A DNA stretch of 32,528 bases from JAYWAM01 sp043782425 (GCA_043782425.1 JAYWAM010000229.1:1-32528); one strand, 5' to 3'. Numbered from the stretch's first letter, positions 7,926 through 17,021 are shown. Made by a program: numbers and translations. Notes: generated from the sequence alone by a model not told the origin.

Positions 7926-9386
7926 TCAGCCAATCAGCTTCGCCGCCTGCTCATACCAGCGCGCGAGATAAGGCGGAATGTAAAGCCCGAGCATGAGGCC
8001 CAGACCGATATGTATGAACACTGGAACCAAGGCAGGTTCGTGCGCCAGCGGCTTTACGTTGGTATCGCCAAACACCATAGGCTGCACCTTGCCGAACACC
8101 GCCGCGAATGCAACGCCGAGCGACAGCAGCAGAATAGGAGTGGCCCATGCGTGTTCGCGCATGGCGGTGGTGAGAATCAGGAACTCGCTGGCAAACACAC
8201 CGAACGGCGGCATGCCGAGGATGGCGATGGTGCCGAGCAACAAACCCCATCCCACCGTCGGGCTTTGTTTAATCAGGCCACGGATATCCGCCATCGTCTG
8301 CGTCCCGGCTTTCTGTGCGGCGTGTCCGACAGCGAAGAAAATGGAAGACTTGATGAGTGAGTGCACCGTCATGTGCAACAGTCCGGCGAAACTGGCGATC
8401 GGTCCGCCCATACCGAAGGCGAATGCTATCAGCCCCATGTGTTCGATTGAGGAATAAGCGAACATGCGCTTCACATCTTTCTGGCGCGAAAGGAAAAACG
8501 CCGCCACCACCACCGAGAGCAGGCCGAAGCCCATCAGCATATTGCCGGCAAAGTGCGTTCCCAGCGCACCGTCGGTGAGCACCTTCATGCGGATCACGCA
8601 GTAAAGCGCGACGTTCAACAGCAGCCCGGACAGCACGGCGGAAATCGGCGTCGGACCCTCGGCGTGTGCATCGGGTAGCCAGTTGTGCAAGGGTACCAGG
8701 CCCACCTTGGTGCCATAGCCCACCAGCAGGAACACGAAAGCAAGCGACATGATGGCAGGCTCGAGCTGAAACTTGACCTGATTAAGGTGAGTCCACAGCA
8801 GGGCATTGCCTTCGGCTCCCAGCACGCGCTCTGCGGCGAAATACAGCAAGATGGTGCCGAATAACGCCTGTGCGATACCCACGCCGCACAGAATGAAATA
8901 TTTCCACGCCGCTTCCAGGCTCGCCGCAGTACGGTACACCGACACCAGCAACACTGTCGCCAGCGTGGCCGCCTCCATTGCTACCCACAGAATGCCCATG
9001 TTGTTGGTGGTGAGCGCCACCAGCATGGTGCACATGAACGCCTGATACATGCTGTGGTAAAGCCGCAGTCTCCCCGTAGTCATGCGTCCATTATCGCGTT
9101 CGATGCGCATATAGGGGCGCGAAAACAAAGCCGTGGTGAAACCGACAAAAGCAGTGAGCGCGACCAGAAAAACATTGAGAGGATCGACGAAAAACTGCTC
9201 GTCGAGCAGCACCACGCTGCCGCCGGAAATTATCTCTATGGTCAACCACACTGAGGCTGCGAAAGTGGCGCAACTGAAAGCAACGTTGATCTCGGGCGCG
9301 CGCGTGTTCGAACCGATCAGCGCCAGCACCAGCGCCCCGGCCAGGGGAAAAAGAAACAACAACAATAGCAGCGGCAGCGCGTCCAT
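7926..9386 (-). CDS. hyfF: hydrogenase-4-type antiporter-like subunit (HyfF, NuoM/N family)
   Basis: A 486-residue polytopic membrane protein (about 14 helices) of the proton-antiporter M family. The residues that build the ion channel are visible: Glu138 in the helix around LWVAMEA, and Lys227 in GTKVGLVPLHNWLPDAH, followed by the discontinuous-helix motif GPTPISAVLSG. It should translocate protons or sodium as part of the membrane arm. The ATG at 9386 shares one base with the hyfE stop and is preceded by AAGGAAGA. A TTG immediately before it would add one residue. The end overlaps the TTG option of hyfG but lies 10 bases before the preferred ATG. Confidence 0.93.
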   Translation of the reverse strand: MDALPLLLLLFLFPLAGALVLALIGSNTRAPEINVAFSCATFAASVWLTIEIISGGSVVLLDEQFFVDPLNVFLVALTAFVGFTTALFSRPYMRIERDNGRMTTGRLRLYHSMYQAFMCTMLVALTTNNMGILWVAMEAATLATVLLVSVYRTAASLEAAWKYFILCGVGIAQALFGTILLYFAAERVLGAEGNALLWTHLNQVKFQLEPAIMSLAFVFLLVGYGTKVGLVPLHNWLPDAHAEGPTPISAVLSGLLLNVALYCVIRMKVLTDGALGTHFAGNMLMGFGLLSVVVAAFFLSRQKDVKRMFAYSSIEHMGLIAFAFGMGGPIASFAGLLHMTVHSLIKSSIFFAVGHAAQKAGTQTMADIRGLIKQSPTVGWGLLLGTIAILGMPPFGVFASEFLILTTAMREHAWATPILLLSLGVAFAAVFGKVQPMVFGDTNVKPLAHEPALVPVFIHIGLGLMLGLYIPPYLARWYEQAAKLIG

Positions 9387-10045
9387 CAATCTTCCTTGAG
9401 GCTTTCGAGGTGATGAATGTCGAGTGAATCAAACTGCTCGCGGATCTGGAACATGAATACGCCGAGGATCACCATGCCCACCAGTACGTCGAGAGCGATA
9501 CCCAGCTCGACCACCATCGGCATGCCATAGGTGGCGCTGGTGGCGGCGAAGAACAGGCCGTTTTCCATGGCGAGAAAGCCGATCACCTGCGGCACCGCTT
9601 TGGAACGCGTAATCATCATCAGGAACGACAACAACACACACGCCAGCGCAATGCCGAGCGTGCCACGTGCGATCGAGGTGGAAAATTGCGAAATCGGCAA
9701 CGCCAGATTGAAGGCGAAGATCACCAGTCCGATGCCGACCAGCATCATGGTGGGAATGTTGATCAGCGTCTCAATATCCCATTTGACGTTCAGCCGCCGT
9801 ATCAGACGGTGCAGGATGTAGGGCAGCACAAAGACTTTCAGCACCAAGGTGATGGTTGCCGAATAAAACAGGTGCTTCTGACCTGTGGCGAAAGCCACCG
9901 TCAGAGTCGATCCCACCAGTACCAGCCCTTGCATCGCGAAAAGATTGATGAGCGACAGTATGCGGCGTTGCGACAACATGGCGAACGCGATCAGCAGCAG
10001 CAAGGCGGCGAAAAGATTGACGATCTGGCTGGTGAATGGGCTCAT
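9386..10045 (-). CDS. hyfE: hydrogenase-4 component E (HyfE, NuoK-like)
   Basis: A 219-residue protein with about six or seven membrane helices and the HyfE pattern LSLINLFAMQGLVL, PYILHRLIRRL and FLAMENGLFFAA. The Glu in the last motif matches the conserved membrane glutamate of NuoK-type subunits, which takes part in ion transfer. I start it at the ATG at 10045 (MSPFTSQIVNLF). The open frame reaches 10156, but the extra 37 residues overlap hyfC, are Cys/Arg-rich and do not look like the family. Its start is one base from the hyfC stop. Confidence 0.9.
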   Translation of the reverse strand: MSPFTSQIVNLFAALLLLIAFAMLSQRRILSLINLFAMQGLVLVGSTLTVAFATGQKHLFYSATITLVLKVFVLPYILHRLIRRLNVKWDIETLINIPTMMLVGIGLVIFAFNLALPISQFSTSIARGTLGIALACVLLSFLMMITRSKAVPQVIGFLAMENGLFFAATSATYGMPMVVELGIALDVLVGMVILGVFMFQIREQFDSLDIHHLESLKED

Positions 10046-10046
10046 C

Positions 10047-10994
10047 TCATGCGCCGAGCAGAAGGTGAACCAGCAGCGCCAGCACGCCGAGCAGGAAGGC
10101 TGTGGCAAGAAATTCCGGCGCGCGGAAAATGCGCATCTTGGCGAACAAGGTTTCAATCAGCGCCAGTAACAGGCCACCCACGGCAAGCTTGAGCAGCAGC
10201 ACCGGCAAGGCAAACAGCAGCGCGATGTGGTCGCTAGCCGCCGCCACACCCCAGGGAAAGAACAGCGCCAGTCCGGCGCACGAATAAGCAAACAGCTTAA
10301 GCGCGGCAGCCCACTCAATGAGTGCGAAATGGCGTCCGGAATATTCGAGAATCAACGCTTCGTGAATCATCGTGAGTTCAAGATGTGTGGTGGGATTGTC
10401 GACCGGTACGCGTGCATTTTCCGCCAGCGACACCATAGTGAATGCCACACCCGCTAACGCCAGGCTGGGCAGAATGACGAATTCCTTGTTGCTCAGATGG
10501 TTGACGATGGTGGCAAGCGAGGTCGAGCTGGCAATCAGAGAGAGGGTGAACAACACCATCAGCAAAGCCGGCTCGGCGAGAAAACCGATGAGCATTTCGC
10601 GTCGCGCGCCGAGTGAACCGAAGGCGGTGCCGATATCCATGGCGGCGAGAGATATGAACAGTCGCGCCAGGCTGAACAATCCCACCAGAGCAATGGCGTC
10701 AGCGGCCGGCGCCAGCGGCAGGTTGGTGGAGAGGGTGGGAATGATGGCGCAAGCGAGCAGCATGCAGCCGAACACCACATAGGGCGCCAGCCGAAAAACC
10801 GGGCTGGCATGGTGCGCGATCACCGATTCCTTGGCGAACAGCTTGTGCAGCAGGAAGAACGGCTGCCACAGCGGCGGCGCGCTGCGGTTTTGCAGCCAGG
10901 CGCGGCACATGTTCACCCAGCCCATGAGCAGCGGCGCCGCCACCAGGGCGACGAGCATTTCGGTGAGTTGGGCCAGGACGCCTTCGAGGTTCAT
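10047..10994 (-). CDS. hyfC: hydrogenase-4 component C (HyfC, NuoH-like)
   Basis: This 315-residue membrane protein matches the HycD/HyfC/NuoH subunit that joins the membrane arm to the soluble subunits. The segment PPLWQPFFLLHKLFAKESV resembles the family's first conserved loop. MIHEALILEYSGRHFALIEW is the typical acidic motif of the E-channel in the hydrogenase branch. About eight helices are visible. It is 18 bases after hyfB, without a strong Shine-Dalgarno, and directly before hyfE. Confidence 0.93.
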   Translation of the reverse strand: MNLEGVLAQLTEMLVALVAAPLLMGWVNMCRAWLQNRSAPPLWQPFFLLHKLFAKESVIAHHASPVFRLAPYVVFGCMLLACAIIPTLSTNLPLAPAADAIALVGLFSLARLFISLAAMDIGTAFGSLGARREMLIGFLAEPALLMVLFTLSLIASSTSLATIVNHLSNKEFVILPSLALAGVAFTMVSLAENARVPVDNPTTHLELTMIHEALILEYSGRHFALIEWAAALKLFAYSCAGLALFFPWGVAAASDHIALLFALPVLLLKLAVGGLLLALIETLFAKMRIFRAPEFLATAFLLGVLALLVHLLLGA

Positions 10995-11012
10995 TTGAAT
11001 TTTACTAACGTT

Positions 11013-13040
11013 TCATATCTGTGTAAAAAATAACAGCGCGATCAAGGTCACGAAGCTGTACAGCAGATAAATGGAAATGCGGCCCTGCTGCAATCTGCCG
11101 ATAAGGCGCGAAACACTTTCCGTCACCTGCACAATGCGCACATAGACCCACTGCCAGAGTGGATCCTCGACAGTAACCTGATAGCGTGGCGCGCGGTCAA
11201 ACGCTGTCGGCAACTTGCGCGTCATGCGAAAGAATGGCTCGAAGATCTGCCGGATCGGCTGGCCGAAGCCCTCAGCGGAATCCTGCATGCGCGCGCTTTG
11301 CAGCGGGTAGCCGCAGTCCCAGGCATTGGCGCGGCGCACGCGTGCGTGATAGAGGCGATGCACTGTCACGATTGTCAGAAAAACCACCAGCGTCGTTACA
11401 AGCAGAAAAATCAGCGGGCTGTAAGACGCACGTTGCGCGGATACCGGCGCGAGCAGCAGCCAGTTACCGATACGCCCGCTTTGCGATAGCCCTTGTCCGA
11501 GCATTTGCACTGCGACCGGATCGATAATCTCGATGACGGCAACCGGGAATACGCCGAGCAAAACACAGCCCAAGGCGAGCCACAGCAGCCCGAGGCGCTC
11601 GAGCTTGCCGGCGTCGTGCGCTTGCACGAGTTTCTCTTCACGCGGCTGGCCGAGGAAAATAATGCCGAAAAATTTCACCATCACATAGCCCGCCAGCGCA
11701 GCGACCAACACCACGCCCGCAGCAAAAATCGGAATCAGCATGCTTAAGTAGGGGTTGGGAATCGTGCTGGTAAACAGCAGGCTTTGCAGCAACAACCACT
11801 CCGATACGAAACCATTGAGCGGCGGCAGGCCAGCGCTCGCCACCACGCCGATCAACATCGCCCAGCCTACCCACGGCATAAAGCGCATCAGCCCGCCGAG
11901 CTTGCCGAGACTGCGCTCGCCGGTGGCGTGCAGCACCGCGCCGGTGCCGAGGAACAGCAGGCTCTTGAATACCGCATGATTGAGGCAGTGATAGAGCATG
12001 GCGATCAGCGCTAGCGCCGCCAGTGCAGGCATCTTGTAGGCAGTGAATATCAGCGCCAGGCCCAGGCCGATAATCAACAGGCCGATGTTCTCAATGGACG
12101 AGTAGGCAAGCAAGCGCTTCATGTCGGTTTGCACCGCTGCAAACACCGCACCGAACATTGCAGTTAAAAGCCCCAGCGACAGCGCCACCACACCCCACCA
12201 CCACAGCGGAGCGCCGAGCAAATCGAAGCTGACACGCAGCAGGCCATACACTGCCGTCTTGAGCATTACGCCACTCATCAGCGCCGACACCGGCGAGGGC
12301 GCAGCAGGATGCGCCTCGGGCAGCCAGATGTGCAGCGGCAGAATGCCGGCCTTGGCGCCGAAACCAAACAGCGCCAGCAGAAAGGCGGCCGACGCCCAGA
12401 ATGGCGCCAGGGTGTGAGACTGCGCGCGCATGTTGGCAAAAGTGTAGTCGCCGCTGTTGGCCTGTAGCGCGCCGAAGCACAGCAAGATGGCGAGGGCGCC
12501 GATATGCGCGACCAGAATATAGAGGTATCCGGCGCGGCGGATTTCGGCAATGCGATGATTGGTGGTGACAAGAAAAAACGAGGACAGCGCCATGCTTTCC
12601 CACATCACCATGAATACGTAGGCATCATCGGCGATCAGCACCAGCAGCATGCTAGCCAGAAAGATGTGGTATTCCAGGCACAACAACCCGGGAGGTGCGC
12701 CCTCGGCGCTGCGGAAATAACCCGCCGCAAAAATCGAAATACCGGCGCTGGCCAGCCCGAGCACCAACACAAAGAACGCCGACAGCGCGTCGAGGCGAAA
12801 GTGAAACGGCAGATCGGGCAGGCCGAGTGCCAGAATCGCCACCTGCGGGCTTTGCACCACAGCGGTCAGCCCGACGGCAGTCAGCGCAATGCTCACCAGG
12901 CTTGAGAGCGGGAACAGCACATGCGCTATGACGCGAAAATTTCTTAGGAACGCGATACCGGCCAAGCCCAAAAGCAACCATGCCGCTGCGACCAGGAGTA
13001 TCCAGTCGAGGGATAGCAGCGCTTCAAGAGAAAATTGCAT
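11013..13040 (-). CDS. hyfB: hydrogenase-4-type antiporter-like subunit (HyfB, NuoL family)
   Basis: The 675-residue protein is the first gene of the operon. It has a long run of membrane helices and a C-terminal extension (about residues 560-675) ending in another helix. Channel residues are Glu148 (MVMWESMALSSFF) and Lys230 (GAKAGILPLHIWLPEAH), followed by SPVSALMSGVMLK. It belongs to the NuoL/HyfB group of Mrp-type antiporter subunits. Together with HyfF this gives the complex two antiporter-like subunits, compared with three in complex I. No DUF2309 (DabA) partner is nearby, so a carbon-concentrating role is not indicated. Confidence 0.93.
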   Translation of the reverse strand: MQFSLEALLSLDWILLVAAAWLLLGLAGIAFLRNFRVIAHVLFPLSSLVSIALTAVGLTAVVQSPQVAILALGLPDLPFHFRLDALSAFFVLVLGLASAGISIFAAGYFRSAEGAPPGLLCLEYHIFLASMLLVLIADDAYVFMVMWESMALSSFFLVTTNHRIAEIRRAGYLYILVAHIGALAILLCFGALQANSGDYTFANMRAQSHTLAPFWASAAFLLALFGFGAKAGILPLHIWLPEAHPAAPSPVSALMSGVMLKTAVYGLLRVSFDLLGAPLWWWGVVALSLGLLTAMFGAVFAAVQTDMKRLLAYSSIENIGLLIIGLGLALIFTAYKMPALAALALIAMLYHCLNHAVFKSLLFLGTGAVLHATGERSLGKLGGLMRFMPWVGWAMLIGVVASAGLPPLNGFVSEWLLLQSLLFTSTIPNPYLSMLIPIFAAGVVLVAALAGYVMVKFFGIIFLGQPREEKLVQAHDAGKLERLGLLWLALGCVLLGVFPVAVIEIIDPVAVQMLGQGLSQSGRIGNWLLLAPVSAQRASYSPLIFLLVTTLVVFLTIVTVHRLYHARVRRANAWDCGYPLQSARMQDSAEGFGQPIRQIFEPFFRMTRKLPTAFDRAPRYQVTVEDPLWQWVYVRIVQVTESVSRLIGRLQQGRISIYLLYSFVTLIALLFFTQI

Positions 13041-13088
13041 GGGAAGTTTTTATTGTAGACGCGTATTTTGATGCGGTAAACAAGGCCT

Positions 13089-13094
13089 ATTATA
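13089..13094 (-). promoter_or_regulatory. candidate -10 element of the hyf operon
   Basis: On the minus strand this reads a perfect TATAAT, 48 bases before the hyfB start, in a 222-bp gap between the cytochrome gene and hyfB. No convincing -35 hexamer is found 16-18 bases further upstream, so an activator may be needed or the match may be chance. The rest of the gap (13041-13262) shows nothing else that I can name. Confidence 0.35.
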
Positions 13095-13262
13095 GCGCTC
13101 ACCAAGCACGCCTCGATAGAGGAAGGACGCTTGTTGTGCCCCGTGCGGGAGATTTTGAAAGGGAGTGCGCAAGACCGGGCAGTTTAGATTTGCCAGAAAT
13201 AGAACGTAAGTTCGCCTTGAGGTTATCTGTCAGGCGGTCTGTGTTCCTTTAATGTTCACGCA

Positions 13263-13784
13263 TCACATCTGATGGCATTTCTGGCAATAGCCTTCTGGTA
13301 ATTTCGGATCGAGGCGCAGCAATTTAGTGAAATCACTTTTGTGAGGCGCGTGGCAACTGCCGCAGTAAAACGGCTTGCCGGGCCGCAATGGATCTTCCAC
13401 AGACTTCGAGCGCTTCTCATTGCCCAGTGGGTGGCCGCTACGAGAGAATCCTGCCACCACATGCGGCGCTTCCTTGATGCCTTCGTGGCATTCGAGACAT
13501 ATCTCTACTGGCGCCTTGGTGAGTAGAGCGACTTGATCGGACGCATGCGGGTCGTGACACGTGACGCACATGCCGCTCGTGGCGGGCACATGTGTGCTCT
13601 TGCCGACGAAGGCTGTCTTGTCGTGGCAGGTATGACAAAGCTCCGGCGTCGTTGTCTTCAGCAGCTTCTTATTTTTCGAAGAATGCGGCTCGTGGCAACC
13701 GGTGCAACCCATGCCGAGCGCCGCATGTGTGTTTTTTTTCTGGAGGGTGGCGGCTGTAGTCAATTGCGCAGGTATTTCATTCAT
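13263..13784 (-). CDS. six-haem c-type cytochrome without signal peptide (possibly 5'-truncated)
   Basis: The 173-residue product has six CxxCH motifs: CTGCH, CHTCH, CVTCH, CLECH, CGSCH and CQKCH. They are arranged in pairs like the doubled-CXXCH family, where each pair is followed by a short PH-containing spacer (HEPHSS, HDPHAS, HAPHKS). Haem attachment needs export, but no signal peptide is seen. The chosen start (MNEIP, ATGA overlap with the dacB stop) leads directly into QKKNTHAALGMGC, which looks like the middle of a longer cytochrome. Extending the frame to 13847 adds only 21 residues with no export signal. It may be a truncated gene, or exported after fusion or frameshift. It could be an electron carrier, but no partner is shown. 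Confidence 0.75.
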   Translation of the reverse strand: MNEIPAQLTTAATLQKKNTHAALGMGCTGCHEPHSSKNKKLLKTTTPELCHTCHDKTAFVGKSTHVPATSGMCVTCHDPHASDQVALLTKAPVEICLECHEGIKEAPHVVAGFSRSGHPLGNEKRSKSVEDPLRPGKPFYCGSCHAPHKSDFTKLLRLDPKLPEGYCQKCHQM

Positions 13785-15226
13785 GGCTTGCCTGCCTTCA
13801 ACGTACAGTTGCGGCAACTCGCAGAACCATCCTGGGCGTAAATCCATTGTAACAACACGTCTTGCACCGGCTGTGCAGCGGGCGCGTTGGCATGATTAAC
13901 AATGAACACCACCAGCCAGCGCTTACCGGTTTTGCCGACGACTTCACCGGCGATAGCGCGCACGTCGTTGAGCGTGCCGCCCTTGAGATGCGCCTGTCCG
14001 GCCACGCTCTCACCGTTCAAACGCTTCTTCATGGTGCCATCGACCGCCAGCAAGGGCAGCGAGGAGAAGAACTCTGGCATGAGTGCGCTGCCGGACATTA
14101 CTTGCAACACGCTCGCAAGGGTGTGCGCGCTAACGCGTTCAATGCGCGACAGACCCGCGCCGTTTTCCAGCACAAGCTCAGGTGCGTCAATGTTCTTTTG
14201 TTTAAGCCAGGCTTTTATGACTTCCACCGAGCGCGCGGTCTCCCCCGGCTGACCGGCAGCCTCGGCTGACAGCGTCAAAAACAACTGGCGCGCCATGACA
14301 TTGTTGGAAAACTTGTTGATGTCACGTATTACTTCTGACAACGTAGGCGATTCGATAGCCAGCACAAGGCGCGCCTCCGGCGGCAGCGCTCCATCACGCG
14401 CCGCGCCAAAAATTTTCCCGCCGGCTTCGTTCCATAGCGTCTTGAACAATGCGGCGTTGTAATGGGAATGATCGAACAGACTCATGTGCCAAATTTTTTC
14501 GCCGCAGCTTGGCGCAAAGGTTCCGGAAAATTGCACGTTGGCGAGCAAGCCGTTCTCCTCAATCTCCGGCGTGAGGCGTTCCTGCCAATCGCCGCACGCG
14601 TCTTTGACCAGCTTGATGCGGCTGGAAATATCCAGACTGGGAAGCGACGGCTCGGCGACGATGTGCAAAGTATCGCCTGCGGGAATGAAGTGAAAAGTGA
14701 TGGCCTTGAAATTGAACAGCAGCGCGTCGGGCCCGACGTTATAGGCGCGGCGCGGCTTGGCGTCGAACTTGGCGGGGTCGTGGAGCAGCGGCGCAAAGTA
14801 GCTGCGATCAAACAGCACATCGCCGCGTATCTCGCGCACGCCGCGCTCGCGCAACTGGCGCAGCGCCGCCCACAGGCGTTCGTAGCTGAGCTTGGGATCG
14901 CCGTAACCCTTGACGATCAGATCGCCATCGAGTATGCCGTTACGCATCTCGCCCTTGACGTAGAACTCGGTTTTGAAAGTAAAGGCCGGGCCGAGAATAT
15001 CCAGCGCCGCCGCAGTGGTGACGAGCTTGATGACGGATGCGGGGTTCAGCGCTTTTTCGGCATTGTGCGAAACCACGGCCTCCTTGGCGCCAACCTCATG
15101 CACCACCAATGCAACGCCATCGAGCGGCACGCCCGCGCGCTGCAGCGCCGCGCTCACCGGCGGCGGCAAGGAGTGGGCGTTTGCTAAAAAGGGAAGAAAT
15201 AAAAAAATCGCCATCCAGCGCATCAT
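13781..15226 (-). CDS. dacB: D-alanyl-D-alanine carboxypeptidase/endopeptidase (PBP4, S13 family)
   Basis: This periplasmic penicillin-binding protein trims or cleaves peptidoglycan cross-links. The 481-residue sequence starts with a signal peptide (cleaved near residue 17, FLANA). It has the three serine-enzyme motifs of the S13 family: SVIK (Ser64-Lys67), SNN (307-309) and KGGT (415-418). The large insert between motifs 1 and 2 is normal for PBP4. The start overlaps the bioA stop (two adjacent ATGs at 15226 and 15223) and the stop overlaps the cytochrome start. The three genes therefore look like one transcript. The tail CRNCTLKAGKP carries an unusual CxxC. Confidence 0.93.
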   Translation of the reverse strand: MMRWMAIFLFLPFLANAHSLPPPVSAALQRAGVPLDGVALVVHEVGAKEAVVSHNAEKALNPASVIKLVTTAAALDILGPAFTFKTEFYVKGEMRNGILDGDLIVKGYGDPKLSYERLWAALRQLRERGVREIRGDVLFDRSYFAPLLHDPAKFDAKPRRAYNVGPDALLFNFKAITFHFIPAGDTLHIVAEPSLPSLDISSRIKLVKDACGDWQERLTPEIEENGLLANVQFSGTFAPSCGEKIWHMSLFDHSHYNAALFKTLWNEAGGKIFGAARDGALPPEARLVLAIESPTLSEVIRDINKFSNNVMARQLFLTLSAEAAGQPGETARSVEVIKAWLKQKNIDAPELVLENGAGLSRIERVSAHTLASVLQVMSGSALMPEFFSSLPLLAVDGTMKKRLNGESVAGQAHLKGGTLNDVRAIAGEVVGKTGKRWLVVFIVNHANAPAAQPVQDVLLQWIYAQDGSASCRNCTLKAGKP

Positions 15227-16572
15227 GATTTACCACCCAGTTGATTGACGATGGATAAGGTGATCTCCACCAGGTAGGCAAACTCCGCGTCGCTGATGAC
15301 ATACGGCGGCATGAAATAGATCGTGTTGCCGGTGTTGTTGCTGATGGGGCGCAGCAGCACGCCTTTTTCCAGCGCCAGAGAAAACGCCTGGCGCGAAAAA
15401 TCGGCGTTGGCGCCAGGAACATCGAATGCCCAGATCATTCCCAGGTGACGAAAATGCGTGACATGCGCATGCTGCGCAAGCGGCTTGGCAATTTCTGTAA
15501 AGCGTTGCGCATTTTCGCGGTTTGTCGAGATCACCTTATCTTGCGCAAAAATATCCAGGGTAGCCAGCGCCGCAGCACAGGCCAGTGCGTTGCCAGTATA
15601 GGAGTGCGAATGCAGGAAGCCACGCGTCAGTTCCGTGTCGTAAAAAGCCGCGTAGACCTCATCGCTCGTCAATACGCACGACAACGGCAGATAGCCGCCG
15701 CTGATCCCCTTGGACAGGCAGAGAAAATCCGGCTTGATGTCGGCCTGCTCATAGGCGAACATGCTGCCGGTTCGGCCAAACCCGGTCATGATTTCATCGG
15801 CGATGAGGTGGATGTCATAGCGCGTGCACAGCTCGCGTGCGCGGTGCAGATACTCGGGATGGTACATGCGCATGCCGCTTGCGCCCTGCACCAGGGGCTC
15901 CACGATGAACGCGGCAATATCCTGGTGGCGCGCGTCGAACAATTTTTCTAATGCGCTGGCGGCTTCAAGCGCGCATTCAATACAGCATGGATAATCGTCC
16001 TGAGACTTCCATCTGCCGCCGGAGGCCGGAGCAGGCACGATAAGATTTTTGCGCAGTAAGGGTGAGTACGTATCCTTGAAAAGCGCCACATCGGTCACCG
16101 CCAATGCGCCTAGCGTTTCACCGTGGTAACTGCCTTGCAGCGACACGAAACGGGTTTTGCCCGGCTGATGGCAGTTACGCCAGAAATGAAAGCTCATTTT
16201 GAGCGCGATTTCGCTGGCCGATGCCCCGTCAGATGCATAAAAGGCGTGACCGAGCCCGGTGAGTGCCGCCAGCCGTTCGGAAAGCTCGATTACCGGTTGA
16301 TGCGTGAAGCCCGCCAGCATGACGTGCTCGAGTTTATCGAGCTGCTCCTTAAGCGCCGCAATGATGCGCGGGTTGGCGTGACCGAACAGATTCACCCACC
16401 ATGAACTCACTGCATCAAGATAACGTTGGCCTTCAAAATCATACAGCCAGACGCCCTCACCGCGCTCGATGGGTACGAGGGGGAAACGCTCCAGGTGCTG
16501 CATTTGCGTGCCGGGGTGCCACACAGCGGCCAGGCTGCGCGCCACCATGTCATGGTTGCTGGATGGCGTCAT
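15223..16572 (-). CDS. bioA: adenosylmethionine-8-amino-7-oxononanoate aminotransferase BioA
   Basis: BioA makes 7,8-diaminononanoate from KAPA with S-adenosylmethionine as amino donor, the antepenultimate step of biotin synthesis. The 449-residue product is full length. It shows AVWHPGTQM near the N-terminus, YLDAVSSWWVNLFGH, DGASASEIALKM for cofactor binding, the Asp of IADEIMTGFGRTG (Asp259) and the PLP lysine in CLSKGISGGY (Lys288). I start at the ATG at 16572; the frame extends to a TTG at 16665, but that part does not fit the family. No other bio genes are present. It sits upstream of dacB and overlaps it, an unusual pairing of biotin and cell-wall genes. Confidence 0.95.
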   Translation of the reverse strand: MTPSSNHDMVARSLAAVWHPGTQMQHLERFPLVPIERGEGVWLYDFEGQRYLDAVSSWWVNLFGHANPRIIAALKEQLDKLEHVMLAGFTHQPVIELSERLAALTGLGHAFYASDGASASEIALKMSFHFWRNCHQPGKTRFVSLQGSYHGETLGALAVTDVALFKDTYSPLLRKNLIVPAPASGGRWKSQDDYPCCIECALEAASALEKLFDARHQDIAAFIVEPLVQGASGMRMYHPEYLHRARELCTRYDIHLIADEIMTGFGRTGSMFAYEQADIKPDFLCLSKGISGGYLPLSCVLTSDEVYAAFYDTELTRGFLHSHSYTGNALACAAALATLDIFAQDKVISTNRENAQRFTEIAKPLAQHAHVTHFRHLGMIWAFDVPGANADFSRQAFSLALEKGVLLRPISNNTGNTIYFMPPYVISDAEFAYLVEITLSIVNQLGGKS

Positions 16573-16735
16573 GCGGAAGCAAGGCGAAAAAACATCAAGA
16601 TGTCGGGCAAGTGCGCTCCTGAAAATGCAAATGTGTAGATAAAAAGCAAAGCTGAAGTCAGGCAAGTAGGGTGCAATTCACTGATGTGGCGCATTTCCAA
16701 TTCTCGATAGAGGCGCGAATAAATTCACCTGATTT

Positions 16736-16806
16736 GTCATTCCCGTGGCAACGGGAATCCATTTTTTCAAATAAGAAAAATGGTTCCCCGCTTTCGCGGG
16801 GACGAC
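16736..16806. repeat. paired REP-like palindromic repeat
   Basis: Two hairpins of related sequence face each other. The first has the arms TCCCGT/ACGGGA and begins GTCATTCCCG; the second has CCCCGC/GCGGGG and ends GACGAC. Between them CCATTTTT and AAAAATGG pair around a nine-base centre, so the whole element can also fold as one long inverted repeat. The GTCATTCCCG...CGGGAATCC pattern is common among dispersed extragenic repeats of proteobacteria. Expected copies elsewhere in the genome cannot be seen here. Confidence 0.75.
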
Positions 16807-17021
16807 ACTTTTTCTGAGATTCCTAAACTCGTTTGCATATCAGCATGAAGCGCATGCCTACTCGTCATTTTGTATGATTTTTGTGTGAACTTTAACATCC
16901 ATACCACCATTGTAGAGATACGCTTAGTTCCAGCATAGTCCCGTTTATCGTCAGCTTCATGCAGTGCCGGGCGTTGGCACCCATCGCCCCCGTCTGCTAG
17001 CAACACGAAGCGGGAAATTTG

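Noticed and set aside
10046..10156. A longer N-terminus for HyfE
   Set aside because: The extra residues are Cys/Arg-rich, lie inside hyfC and do not match HyfE.
5829..13040. An active hydrogenase-4 or formate hydrogenlyase
   Set aside because: All four NiFe ligands are absent from the large subunit, there is no C-terminal processing extension, and neither formate dehydrogenase nor maturation genes are present in the window.
14462..15187. A 241-aa open frame antisense to dacB
   Set aside because: It lies wholly inside dacB, whose catalytic motifs are intact, and its sequence resembles no family.
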